Assembly (NCBI GenBank): GCA_946221975.1 | Contig: CAMIGT010000086.1 | Span: forward strand, 1 to 6,359 | Length of the DNA: 6,359 nucleotides | Direction of reading: 5' to 3' | Source: an uncultured Blastococcus sp. | GTDB taxonomy: Bacteria > Actinomycetota > Actinomycetes > Mycobacteriales > Antricoccaceae | Notes under the pieces: generated by a model | The model's database searches: none | Seen by the model: only the letters and a program-made list of their open reading frames with translations | Told to the model about the DNA's origin: nothing | Program-made: the position numbers and the translations under genes | Part shown: positions 1 through 5,482 of the stretch, piece after piece | How positions within the stretch are numbered: the first letter of the stretch is position 1 | Layout of the letters: each line of letters opens with the position of its first letter

Positions 1-1
1 C

Positions 2-538
2 GGGCACGTCTACAGCCGCGTGCTGGCTGGGACCGAATGGGGGCCGGACGCCCACGAGCGCCTGCGCTCGCCGAAGAACCTCGAGGAGCACGAGTACGCC
101 GCCGTGTCGGCCGCTGCCGCGCTGGAGAAGGTGACGATCCGGCTCTCGGTCCCCGGCGAGCCGAAGGTGCTCAGCCTGCCCAACGTCAGCCACCTCGCGA
201 CCGAGATCCGCGGCGACGTCGCTGAGGGCATCACCGCCTGCGACGTGGCCGCCGCGATGCATCCGACGGCTGCGGTCGGCGGCACCCCGACCGACACCGC
301 GCTGCGGATGATCCGCGAGCTCGAGGGCGCCGACCGCGACCGCTACGCCGGCCCGGTGGGCTGGGTGGACTCGCACGGCAACGGCGAGTTCGGGATCGCG
401 TTGCGCGGCGGAATCGTACGTGGACCCCGCACAATCCAGCTGTACGCCGGCTGCGGCATCGTCGCCGGCTCCGACCCGCTGACCGAATGGCAAGAGACCG
501 AGGGCAAGTTAGCGGTCATGCGCCACGCCCTCTCCTAA
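2..538 (+). CDS. menF: Isochorismate synthase (MenF/EntC family), C-terminal part; 5' end outside window
   Basis: The enzyme converts chorismate to isochorismate, the first committed step of menaquinone synthesis, in the cytoplasm and with Mg2+. The window holds the last 178 residues, roughly the C-terminal 45% of a ~390-residue family member, in the frame starting at base 2. Numbering from there, SPKNLEEHE (23-31) carries the Glu before His (E29) that binds Mg2+ in the family. HPTAAVGGTP is at 87-96. R135 in IALRG aligns with E. coli EntC R347. AGCGIV is at 149-154, and EWQETEGKL (162-170) places E165 and K169 at EntC E376 and K380. These alignments are from memory. The family also includes siderophore EntC and anthranilate/salicylate enzymes; the men genes downstream favour a menaquinone role, but a shared siderophore role cannot be excluded. 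The gene ends in TAA, and a tandem repeat begins at the very next base. Confidence 0.88.
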   Translation, partial: GHVYSRVLAGTEWGPDAHERLRSPKNLEEHEYAAVSAAAALEKVTIRLSVPGEPKVLSLPNVSHLATEIRGDVAEGITACDVAAAMHPTAAVGGTPTDTALRMIRELEGADRDRYAGPVGWVDSHGNGEFGIALRGGIVRGPRTIQLYAGCGIVAGSDPLTEWQETEGKLAVMRHALS

Positions 539-620
539 CCGCCGATCCGAGCGTTATTCCCGCCGATCCGAGCAATATTCCCGCCGATCCGAGCGTTATT
601 TCCGCCGATCCGAGCAATAC
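539..620. repeat. Four tandem copies of a 21-bp repeat after menF
   Basis: Copies lie at 539-559, 560-580, 581-601 and 602-620 (the last one incomplete). Each begins CCGCCGATCCGAGC and is followed by an alternating A+T-rich tail: GTTATT in copies 1 and 3, AATATT or AATAC in copies 2 and 4. The unit is therefore also a duplicated 42-bp block. It starts one base after the menF stop codon. 21 bp is about two helical turns, so equivalent bases face the same side of the DNA. Because 21 is a multiple of three, all frames stay open: PADPSVI/PADPSNI heptads on the plus strand and NNARIGG/NIARIGG on the minus. I see no start site or ribosome binding site arguing that it is translated. It could be an intergenic repeat family, a protein-binding array or a transcript 3' end element; its function is unknown. 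Confidence 0.9.
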
Positions 621-631
621 GGCGCGGATGC

Positions 632-643
632 GTGGCATGCCAC
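632..643. promoter_or_regulatory. Perfect 12-bp palindrome GTGGCATGCCAC
   Basis: The two 6-base halves GTGGCA and TGCCAC are exact reverse complements. The site lies in non-coding DNA between the tandem repeats and fabH. It is too compact to form a good RNA hairpin, so a site for a dimeric DNA-binding protein is the more natural reading. No known operator is recognised, and chance occurrence is possible. Confidence 0.3.
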
Positions 644-680
644 CGGCCGGGAGCAACTTTGCGGTGAACCGACGGCGGCA

Positions 681-696
681 ACTACTAGGACGTAGT
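681..696. repeat. Short inverted repeat ACTAC-N6-GTAGT
   Basis: ACTAC (681-685) and GTAGT (692-696) are exact reverse complements around TAGGAC. The patch is locally A+T richer than its surroundings and lies about 80 bp before fabH, so it may belong to the fabH promoter or operator region. The arms are only 5 bp and the call is weak. Confidence 0.2.
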
Positions 697-728
697 ACGA
701 AGCCGCGGTAACCGGTCGGGTTTACGAT

Positions 729-754
729 TGCCGTATCGGCATTCCCTGCCGGCA
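729..754. promoter_or_regulatory. Cluster of TGCCG/CGGCA half-sites in the fabH leader
   Basis: Two related palindromes lie here: TGCCG-TAT-CGGCA (729-741) and TGCCGGCA (747-754). Four half-sites in 26 bp end 9 bases before the fabH Shine-Dalgarno sequence. CGGCA (737-741) can also pair with TGCCG (747-751) around a TTCCC loop, so in RNA it could form an alternative hairpin to the 729-741 one. The arrangement fits a tandem operator for a dimeric repressor or a leader RNA structure. No specific regulator is recognised. Confidence 0.35.
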
Positions 755-763
755 CGAGTCTTC

Positions 764-768
764 GGAGG
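764..768 (+). promoter_or_regulatory. Ribosome binding site of fabH (GGAGG)
   Basis: GGAGG ends 7 bases before the ATG at 776, ideal spacing. It fixes the fabH start there rather than at the in-frame TTG at 728, which has no such site and would add 16 residues with no counterpart in the family. Confidence 0.85.
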
Positions 769-775
769 TCCGAGC

Positions 776-1720
776 ATGATCGGCACCCGTGTCCTGTCCG
801 TCGGTCACTACCAGCCCGAGCGCGTCGTCACCAACGCCGAGCTTGAGAAGATCGTCGACACGAGCGACGAGTGGATCCAGCGCCGCGTCGGCATCCGGGA
901 GCGCCGGTGGGCCGGCCCCGAGGAGACCGTCGACATCCTCGCCACCAAGGCCGCCCAAGACGCCCTCGACAAAGCGGGGATGCCGGCCAGCGACATCGAC
1001 ACCGTCATCGTCGCGACCTGCAGCGCGTTTGACCGCTCCCCCAACATGGCCGCGCGCGTCGCCGACCAGCTGAAGATCCCCAACGCTCCGGCGACGATCG
1101 ACATCAACACGGCCTGCTCCGGATTCCCCCACGCCATCGCCATCGCACAACAGGCGATCGCGTTCGGATCGACCACCAACGCCCTGGTGATCGGCTCGGA
1201 GAAGCTGTCAGATGTCACCGACTTCACCGACCGCACGACCGCCGTACTCACCGCTGACGGCGCTGGAGCGATGGTGCTGACCGCCTCGGAGGACCAGCAG
1301 ATCAGTCCCGTCTTGTGGGGTTCGGTGCCCGAGATGGGCGATGCCGTGCGCATCGAGCGGGTCAACAACGACAAGTTCGCCCAGAACGGCCAGTCGGTCT
1401 TTCGCTGGACGACGACCGCGCTGCCGAAGATCGCCCGCGAAATCCTCGAGCGCGCCAAGGTCGAGCCCGAAGACGTCGGCGTCATCGTGCTGCACCAGGC
1501 CAACCTGCGCATCATCGAGCCGCTGGCCCGCAAGATCGGCGCCGAGCAGGCGATCGTCGCGACCGATGTCACCGAGTCGGGCAACACCTCGGCCGCCAGC
1601 ATCCCGCTCGCGCTGTCGAAGCTGATGGAAGAGCAAGAAATCCCCACCGGTACGCCGATCTTGATGTTCGCCTTCGGCGGTGGCCTCTCCTATGCCGGGC
1701 AGGTCATCCAAGCCCCGTAA
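776..1720 (+). CDS. fabH: Beta-ketoacyl-ACP synthase III (FabH)
   Basis: The 314-residue protein is close to the usual ~317. KAS III condenses an acyl-CoA primer with malonyl-ACP to start type II fatty acid synthesis in the cytosol. The full Cys-His-Asn triad is visible: C114 in NTACSGF, H240 in LHQANLRII and N270 in SGNTSAASIP. TSDEWIQRRVGIRER (29-43) is the FabH N-terminal signature, with W33 and R37 at the CoA-contacting E. coli W32 and R36. DGAGA (161-165) and the C-terminal GGGLSYAG loop (301-308) complete the thiolase fold. Residue S88 aligns with E. coli Phe87, the gate of the acyl pocket, so the pocket may be more open. No fabD, acpP or fabF is adjacent, so this is a lone fabH. It has its own ribosome binding site, lies 237 bp after menF and converges on menD. 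Its primer specificity, and whether it is the housekeeping enzyme, cannot be told here. Confidence 0.92.
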   Translation: MIGTRVLSVGHYQPERVVTNAELEKIVDTSDEWIQRRVGIRERRWAGPEETVDILATKAAQDALDKAGMPASDIDTVIVATCSAFDRSPNMAARVADQLKIPNAPATIDINTACSGFPHAIAIAQQAIAFGSTTNALVIGSEKLSDVTDFTDRTTAVLTADGAGAMVLTASEDQQISPVLWGSVPEMGDAVRIERVNNDKFAQNGQSVFRWTTTALPKIAREILERAKVEPEDVGVIVLHQANLRIIEPLARKIGAEQAIVATDVTESGNTSAASIPLALSKLMEEQEIPTGTPILMFAFGGGLSYAGQVIQAP

Positions 1721-1734
1721 GGACGGGCAGTTCG

Positions 1735-1764
1735 CGCCCCCGGGTCGGGGCGGCCTCGTGGCCG
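1735..1764. terminator. Two GC-rich hairpins in the fabH/menD convergent gap
   Basis: CGCCCC (1735-1740) pairs with GGGGCG (1747-1752) around a 6-base loop. CGGCC (1751-1755) pairs with GGCCG (1760-1764) around TCGT. The two share bases 1751-1752. They fill the 45-bp gap between the stop codons of two convergent genes, where a bidirectional terminator is expected. Neither is followed by a proper T-run, so this is a position-and-structure inference. Confidence 0.4.
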
Positions 1765-1765
1765 G

Positions 1766-3403
1766 TTAGCCGGTGACGTTGGCGATCGCGGCGAGGACCG
1801 TCTCGCTGAGGCTGATCCGCCGCTGCCGTTCACGCCTGCGGTCCACCCGGACCTCGACGACATCGACTCCGTCCGGGGCGTTCGCCAGCGCTGCCCGCAG
1901 GTCCGACTCCGTCCCGGCGCGGCGGTATGGCGTACTCGTCGCGGCACACAACGCCGGCAGGTCGACACCGTGCGGCGTACCGAAGATCCGCTCGAAGTCG
2001 GCGGCGTACTCGTCGGCGCCCTGCTCAAGCGAGGCGAAGATCGCGCCACCGTCGTTGTTGACAACCACGATCGTCAGGTTCGGCCGCGGCTCGTCGGGGC
2101 CGATGATGAGTCCGGTCGAGTCGTGCAGGAACGCGAGGTCACCGAGTACGGCGACCGCCCGCGACTGAGGATGGTCGGCCTGCTGCGCGAGGGCGGCACC
2201 AATGGCGGTGCTGACCATGCCGTCGATGCCGGCGGCGCCGCGGTTGACCACGACGCGCTGCGGGCGACGGAGCGCGCGCTCGTCGAGGTCGCGGATCGGA
2301 TTTGACGAAGCAAGCACGAGAAGATCCGGTGCGGTGTCGGCAATCGCGGCCACAGCCCGCCCGGCGTCGAACTCGGTCGCGTCGGCGATGATGGTGCGGG
2401 CGGCCCTGTCGGCAGCCTGCCACGTCCGGGTGAACATCGGGTCGGGCGCGCCACTCAACACGAGGCGGTCGGTCACGATCGGCGCGTGTCCGCGGCCCAT
2501 CGGGTTGGTGATCCGGTCGTTGTCCATCACGAACGTGACGGTGAGCTCCGGGTCGGCGATGAGCGCAGGCACCTGGCGGTTGAGCGTCGGTCGGCCCACG
2601 ACGAGTATGTCGGTCGGCGCCGCCGCCGCGAGCAGCTGACGCGACTTCAGTAGAAAAGTCCCGGCCTGTAGGCAATCTCTAGTCGCGGCAACGAGCGCCG
2701 TACTCGCCTCTACGTGCACCGGAAAACCGAGTCGGGTTGCGGCTTCGACAGCGTCAGCGGCGAGCTGCGGCGTCGTCTCGCCGACGATCACGAGCGTGCG
2801 CGGCGCCAGAGAAAGCTCGAACTTCGCCTGCGGTGCAGGGGATCCTCGATCCGCCGAGGCGGGGGTGTAGTGACGATCGGCGGAGTCCGGCACGAGCGGC
2901 GGGGTCAGCCCGAGGTCGACCTGCACCGGGCCGCCGATCGCCAGCGCTGCCCGCGCGGTGTCCAGCGCGGCGTCCCAGTCAGCGGGCTCGGAGTCCGCCA
3001 GATGGACGGTCGCGCGCGCGGCGGGTCCAAAGATGCCGACCTGGTCGATGGTCTGGTTGGCGCCGGTGCCTTGAACGCTCAGCGGCCGGTTGGCCGAGAC
3101 CACGACGAGCGGCGTGCCCGACAGGTCTGCCTCCACGACAGCCGGATGCAGGTTGGCGATCGCGGTCCCCGACGTCGCGCAGACCGCTGTCGGCCGACCA
3201 CTCCCCTTCGCGAGGCCCAGGGCGAGGAATCCGGCGGTCCGCTCGTCGATGCGGACGTGCAGCCGGAGTACGCCGGCGCGGTCGGCGTCAGCGAGTGCAA
3301 AGGACATCGGCGCGTTTCGGCTACCTGGCGCAAGCACAACATCCCTTACACCCCAGGCAATCAGCTCGTCGACGGTACGTCGGGCAAGCTCCGTCGCGCT
3401 CAT
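1766..3403 (-). CDS. menD: SEPHCHC synthase MenD (2-succinyl-5-enolpyruvyl-6-hydroxy-3-cyclohexene-1-carboxylate synthase)
   Basis: This thiamin diphosphate enzyme decarboxylates 2-oxoglutarate and adds the succinyl unit to isochorismate. The 545-residue protein is near normal length. In the N-terminal domain, APGSRNAP (25-32) and RIDERTAGF (51-59) carry the cofactor-activating Glu E54, and VVSANRP (101-107) is a substrate-site segment. A central domain follows QVDLGLTPP (161-169). The C-terminal domain has SNPIRD (367-372) with S367 and R371 matching E. coli S391 and R395, NRGAAGIDG (387-395), and the ThDP/Mg motif from GDLAFLH (421-427) to VNNDGG (448-453). The start is ATG at 3403: GGGGAG lies 8 bases upstream and the ATGA overlaps the menC stop. 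An in-frame extension to 3589 adds 62 Arg/Pro-rich residues inside menC and is rejected. It is probably cotranscribed and translationally coupled with menC. The isochorismate substrate comes from the MenF-type enzyme at the left edge. Confidence 0.95.
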   Translation of the reverse strand: MSATELARRTVDELIAWGVRDVVLAPGSRNAPMSFALADADRAGVLRLHVRIDERTAGFLALGLAKGSGRPTAVCATSGTAIANLHPAVVEADLSGTPLVVVSANRPLSVQGTGANQTIDQVGIFGPAARATVHLADSEPADWDAALDTARAALAIGGPVQVDLGLTPPLVPDSADRHYTPASADRGSPAPQAKFELSLAPRTLVIVGETTPQLAADAVEAATRLGFPVHVEASTALVAATRDCLQAGTFLLKSRQLLAAAAPTDILVVGRPTLNRQVPALIADPELTVTFVMDNDRITNPMGRGHAPIVTDRLVLSGAPDPMFTRTWQAADRAARTIIADATEFDAGRAVAAIADTAPDLLVLASSNPIRDLDERALRRPQRVVVNRGAAGIDGMVSTAIGAALAQQADHPQSRAVAVLGDLAFLHDSTGLIIGPDEPRPNLTIVVVNNDGGAIFASLEQGADEYAADFERIFGTPHGVDLPALCAATSTPYRRAGTESDLRAALANAPDGVDVVEVRVDRRRERQRRISLSETVLAAIANVTG

Positions 3404-4371
3404 CGCAACAGCTCCCCGCAGCGCTGCAGGCGAGCCAGCCATCGCTGGCGTGTGTCGGGGTCGGCCGTGACTGCGGCGGCGCGATCGACCTCCGGTTGGG
3501 CCGCCGGGACGGCGATCTGCCCATTCCGCGCCACCAGGCTGTGTGAGGTCACGTCGTCGGTGAGCAGCCGCACGGTATTGAGCCCGCACGCGTACGGCAG
3601 GTCGGGAAGCGCCGCGGCAAACGCCACCGATGCGGCGATGCCGACGCTGGTCTCCAGCGCGGACGAGACCACGAGCGGCAGCTCAAGCTGCTGGGCAAGC
3701 TCCCACGCGGCCCGCACTCCACCGAGCGGCTGCACCTTCACGACGGCGACATCGGCAGCTTCCTTGCGCTGCACCAGCAACGGGTCCTCAGCGCGGCGGA
3801 TCGACTCGTCGGCGGCGATCGGCACGTGAGTGCGCCGGCGTACGGCAGCGAGGTCGTCGACGGACGGGCACGGCTGTTCGGCGTACTCGAGACCCCCTGC
3901 GGCGCGGTCGATCTTGGCCAACGCGTCGACCGCCGCGTCAACATCCCAGTGAGCATTGGCATCGACGCGGATCTTGCCGTCGTCACCGAGCGCGTCCCGG
4001 ACCGCCGCGACTCGGTCGCAGTCGTCGGCGAGCGACTGACCCGGCTCGGCGACCTTGACCTTCGCCGTACGGCATCCACCACTGTCGCGGACGATCTGCA
4101 ACGCCCGGTCCGGACCTACCGCCGGAACGGTGCAGTTGACCGGGACCGCCTGCCGCACCGGTGTCGGGTACGGCGTTGCGGCGTCGGCGAGCGCGCCACT
4201 CAGCCAGCGCGCGGCGACCTCGTCGTCGTAGTCGAGGAACGCCGAGAACTCGCTCCAGCCTGCCTGGCCGCGCCACAGCACGCCTTCGCGGACCGTGATC
4301 CCCCGGAAGCGGGTGTGCATCGGAATCGAGTAGACGAGTACGTCGTCGGAGGCGGGCAGTCGCACAGGCAC
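3400..4371 (-). CDS. menC: o-Succinylbenzoate synthase MenC
   Basis: This enolase-superfamily enzyme dehydrates SHCHC to o-succinylbenzoate. At 323 residues it matches the actinobacterial type; the N-terminal stretch IPMHTRFRGITVREG (16-30) and GWSEFSAFLDY (38-48) resemble M. tuberculosis MenC. The barrel carries the catalytic lysine motif AKVKVAEPG (103-111, with K104 and K106), metal ligands D137 (RVDAN), E165 (EYAEQP) and D188 (AADES), and the second catalytic lysine K212 (VKVQP). Conserved VVSSALETSVGIA (234-246) and ACGLNT (261-266) follow. The GTG at 4371 is the first possible start in this frame; GTG at 4365 would be nearly as good, and neither has a clear Shine-Dalgarno. TACCGT (4378-4383, minus strand) is a possible -10 box six bases before it, which would make the message leaderless; this is weak. 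The stop overlaps the menD ATG by 4 bp. Confidence 0.94.
   Translation of the reverse strand: MPVRLPASDDVLVYSIPMHTRFRGITVREGVLWRGQAGWSEFSAFLDYDDEVAARWLSGALADAATPYPTPVRQAVPVNCTVPAVGPDRALQIVRDSGGCRTAKVKVAEPGQSLADDCDRVAAVRDALGDDGKIRVDANAHWDVDAAVDALAKIDRAAGGLEYAEQPCPSVDDLAAVRRRTHVPIAADESIRRAEDPLLVQRKEAADVAVVKVQPLGGVRAAWELAQQLELPLVVSSALETSVGIAASVAFAAALPDLPYACGLNTVRLLTDDVTSHSLVARNGQIAVPAAQPEVDRAAAVTADPDTRQRWLARLQRCGELLR
3412..3417 (-). promoter_or_regulatory. Ribosome binding site of menD (GGGGAG) inside the menC 3' end
   Basis: On the minus strand GGGGAG is followed by 8 bases and then ATG at 3403. It decides the menD start and lies within the last codons of menC, as expected for coupled translation. 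Confidence 0.7.
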
Positions 4372-4558
4372 CCGGATACGGTACCCGCACCGGCACGCGG
4401 CAGCACGCGGATGTCTGCACCGTCTGCCACAGTCCGCTCATGGAAGGAAGTGGCGGTGCGACGCTCGGTCGGGCGATGGTACTAACGGGTCGGGCACCGA
4501 CGTACGTGAGGCATGTGACCGGACGCCGACGCGCACGAGGTCCGTAGACTCACCGATC
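4372..4558. promoter_or_regulatory. Divergent menC/menB promoter region
   Basis: These 187 bp separate two head-to-head men units, so both promoters should lie here and may share control. Visible elements are a -10-like TAGACT for menB (4545-4550, listed separately), a weak minus-strand TACCGT for menC (4378-4383), an 8-bp palindrome ACGTACGT (4500-4507), a TACTAA stretch (4480-4485), and a direct repeat GGTCGGGC at 4468-4475 and 4489-4496. None is a recognised operator, and no -35 box is convincing. I see no coding potential here. Confidence 0.6.
4545..4550 (+). promoter_or_regulatory. -10 box TAGACT of menB, probable leaderless start
   Basis: TAGACT fits the actinobacterial TANNNT pattern and lies 8 bases before the menB GTG at 4559, the usual distance from -10 box to transcription start. 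No Shine-Dalgarno sequence lies at working distance; the nearest, GAGG at 4537-4540, is 18 bases away. Transcription would begin on or next to the GTG. No good -35 box is seen. Confidence 0.55.
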
Positions 4559-5482
4559 GTGAGCACTGTTTCGGAGATCTTCGACGAGTCCAGCTGGGCC
4601 CCCGTGGAGGGGTTCGACTTCACCGACATCACCTACCACCGCAGTGTGGGCGATGAGGAGGCGAAGTCGCGCGGCGTCGTGCGCATCGCGTTCAACCGGC
4701 CCGAAGTGCGCAACGCCTTCCGGCCCAACACCGTCGACGAGCTCTACCGCGCCCTCGACCACGCGCGCATGGCGACCGACGTGGGCGCCGTACTGCTGAC
4801 CGGCAACGGTCCGTCGCCCAAGGACGGCGGCTGGGCGTTTTGCTCCGGCGGCGACCAGCGCATCCGCGGCAAGGACGGTTACAAGTACGCCGAAGGCACG
4901 ACCAGCGACACGATCGACCCGGCGCGTGCCGGTCGTCTGCACATTCTTGAGGTGCAGCGGCTGATCCGCACCATGCCGAAGGTCGTGATCTGCGTGGTCA
5001 ACGGCTGGGCGGCCGGCGGCGGGCACTCGCTGCATGTCGTCTGCGACCTGACGCTGGCGTCGGCCGAGCACGGGAAGTTCAAGCAGACCGATGCCGACGT
5101 CGCCTCGTTTGACGCGGGGTTCGGTTCGGCGTACCTCGCCCGGCAGGTCGGCCAGAAGTTCGCCCGCGAGATCTTCTTCCTCGGCCACGAGTACTCCGCC
5201 GAGGAGGCACATCGGATGGGCATGGTCAACAAGGTCGTCCCGCACGCCGAGCTGGAGAAGGTCGCGCTGGAGTGGGGCCGCGAGATCACCCGTAAATCAC
5301 CTACGGCGCAGCGAATGTTGAAGTTTGCGTTCAACCTGATCGACGACGGGCTCGTCGGCCAGCAGGTGTTTGCCGGCGAGGCGACCCGCCTCGGCTACAT
5401 GACCGACGAGGCGGCGGAGGGCCGCGACGCCTTCCTGCAGAAGCGCGATCCCGACTGGTCGGCCTACCCCTACCACTTCTGA
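4559..5482 (+). CDS. menB: 1,4-Dihydroxy-2-naphthoyl-CoA synthase MenB
   Basis: This crotonase-family enzyme closes the ring of o-succinylbenzoyl-CoA to give DHNA-CoA. The 307-residue protein closely resembles M. tuberculosis MenB as I recall it. RIAFNRPEVRNAFRP (42-56) and the long TGNGPSPKDGGWAFCSGGDQ segment (81-100) are MenB signatures. AAGGGHS (151-157) forms part of the oxyanion hole. D178, S183 and Y280 match M. tuberculosis D185, S190 and Y287. An Asp at 178, where E. coli MenB has Gly, marks the bicarbonate-independent type. The loop reads ASFDAGFGS where GSFDGG(Y/W)GS is typical, so two glycines are alanines. The C-terminus AFLQKRDPDWSAYPYHF (291-307) is the usual ending. The GTG start is probably leaderless. 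menE follows with a one-base TGATG overlap, so the two are almost certainly cotranscribed and coupled. Confidence 0.97.
   Translation: MSTVSEIFDESSWAPVEGFDFTDITYHRSVGDEEAKSRGVVRIAFNRPEVRNAFRPNTVDELYRALDHARMATDVGAVLLTGNGPSPKDGGWAFCSGGDQRIRGKDGYKYAEGTTSDTIDPARAGRLHILEVQRLIRTMPKVVICVVNGWAAGGGHSLHVVCDLTLASAEHGKFKQTDADVASFDAGFGSAYLARQVGQKFAREIFFLGHEYSAEEAHRMGMVNKVVPHAELEKVALEWGREITRKSPTAQRMLKFAFNLIDDGLVGQQVFAGEATRLGYMTDEAAEGRDAFLQKRDPDWSAYPYHF

Noticed and set aside
539..620. CRISPR array
   Set aside because: The units are directly abutting 21-mers with no unique spacers and no cas genes nearby.
643..650. Palindrome CCGGCCGG as a regulatory site
   Set aside because: Such GC-only 8-mers are expected often in DNA of this composition.
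487..711. Small plus-strand protein of 74 residues with PADPSVI/PADPSNI heptads
   Set aside because: It starts inside menF in another frame with no ribosome binding site; the heptads follow simply from a 21-bp DNA repeat, which keeps any frame open.
516..755. Minus-strand 79-residue frame through the repeats
   Set aside because: No start context or family likeness; it is open because of the 21-bp period and high GC.
728..775. Longer fabH from a TTG at 728
   Set aside because: It lacks a ribosome binding site and adds 16 residues not seen in FabH; GGAGG at 764-768 sets the ATG at 776.
808..1647. 279-residue minus-strand frame opposite fabH
   Set aside because: Antisense shadow of a clearly conserved gene; composition is Ser/Ala/Arg-rich without domain motifs.
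3404..3589. 62-residue N-terminal extension of MenD
   Set aside because: The extension lies wholly inside menC, is Arg/Pro-rich as expected of a shadow frame, and the ATG at 3403 has a good ribosome binding site and family-typical N-terminus.
2714..3829. 371-residue plus-strand frame opposite menD and menC
   Set aside because: It spans two genuine minus-strand genes and their junction and reads as Arg-rich low-complexity sequence.
3826..4485. 219-residue plus-strand frame opposite menC
   Set aside because: Antisense to the catalytic core of MenC; open only because of GC-biased codon use.
4550..5245. 231-residue minus-strand frame opposite menB
   Set aside because: Shadow of menB; no recognised motif and no upstream signals.
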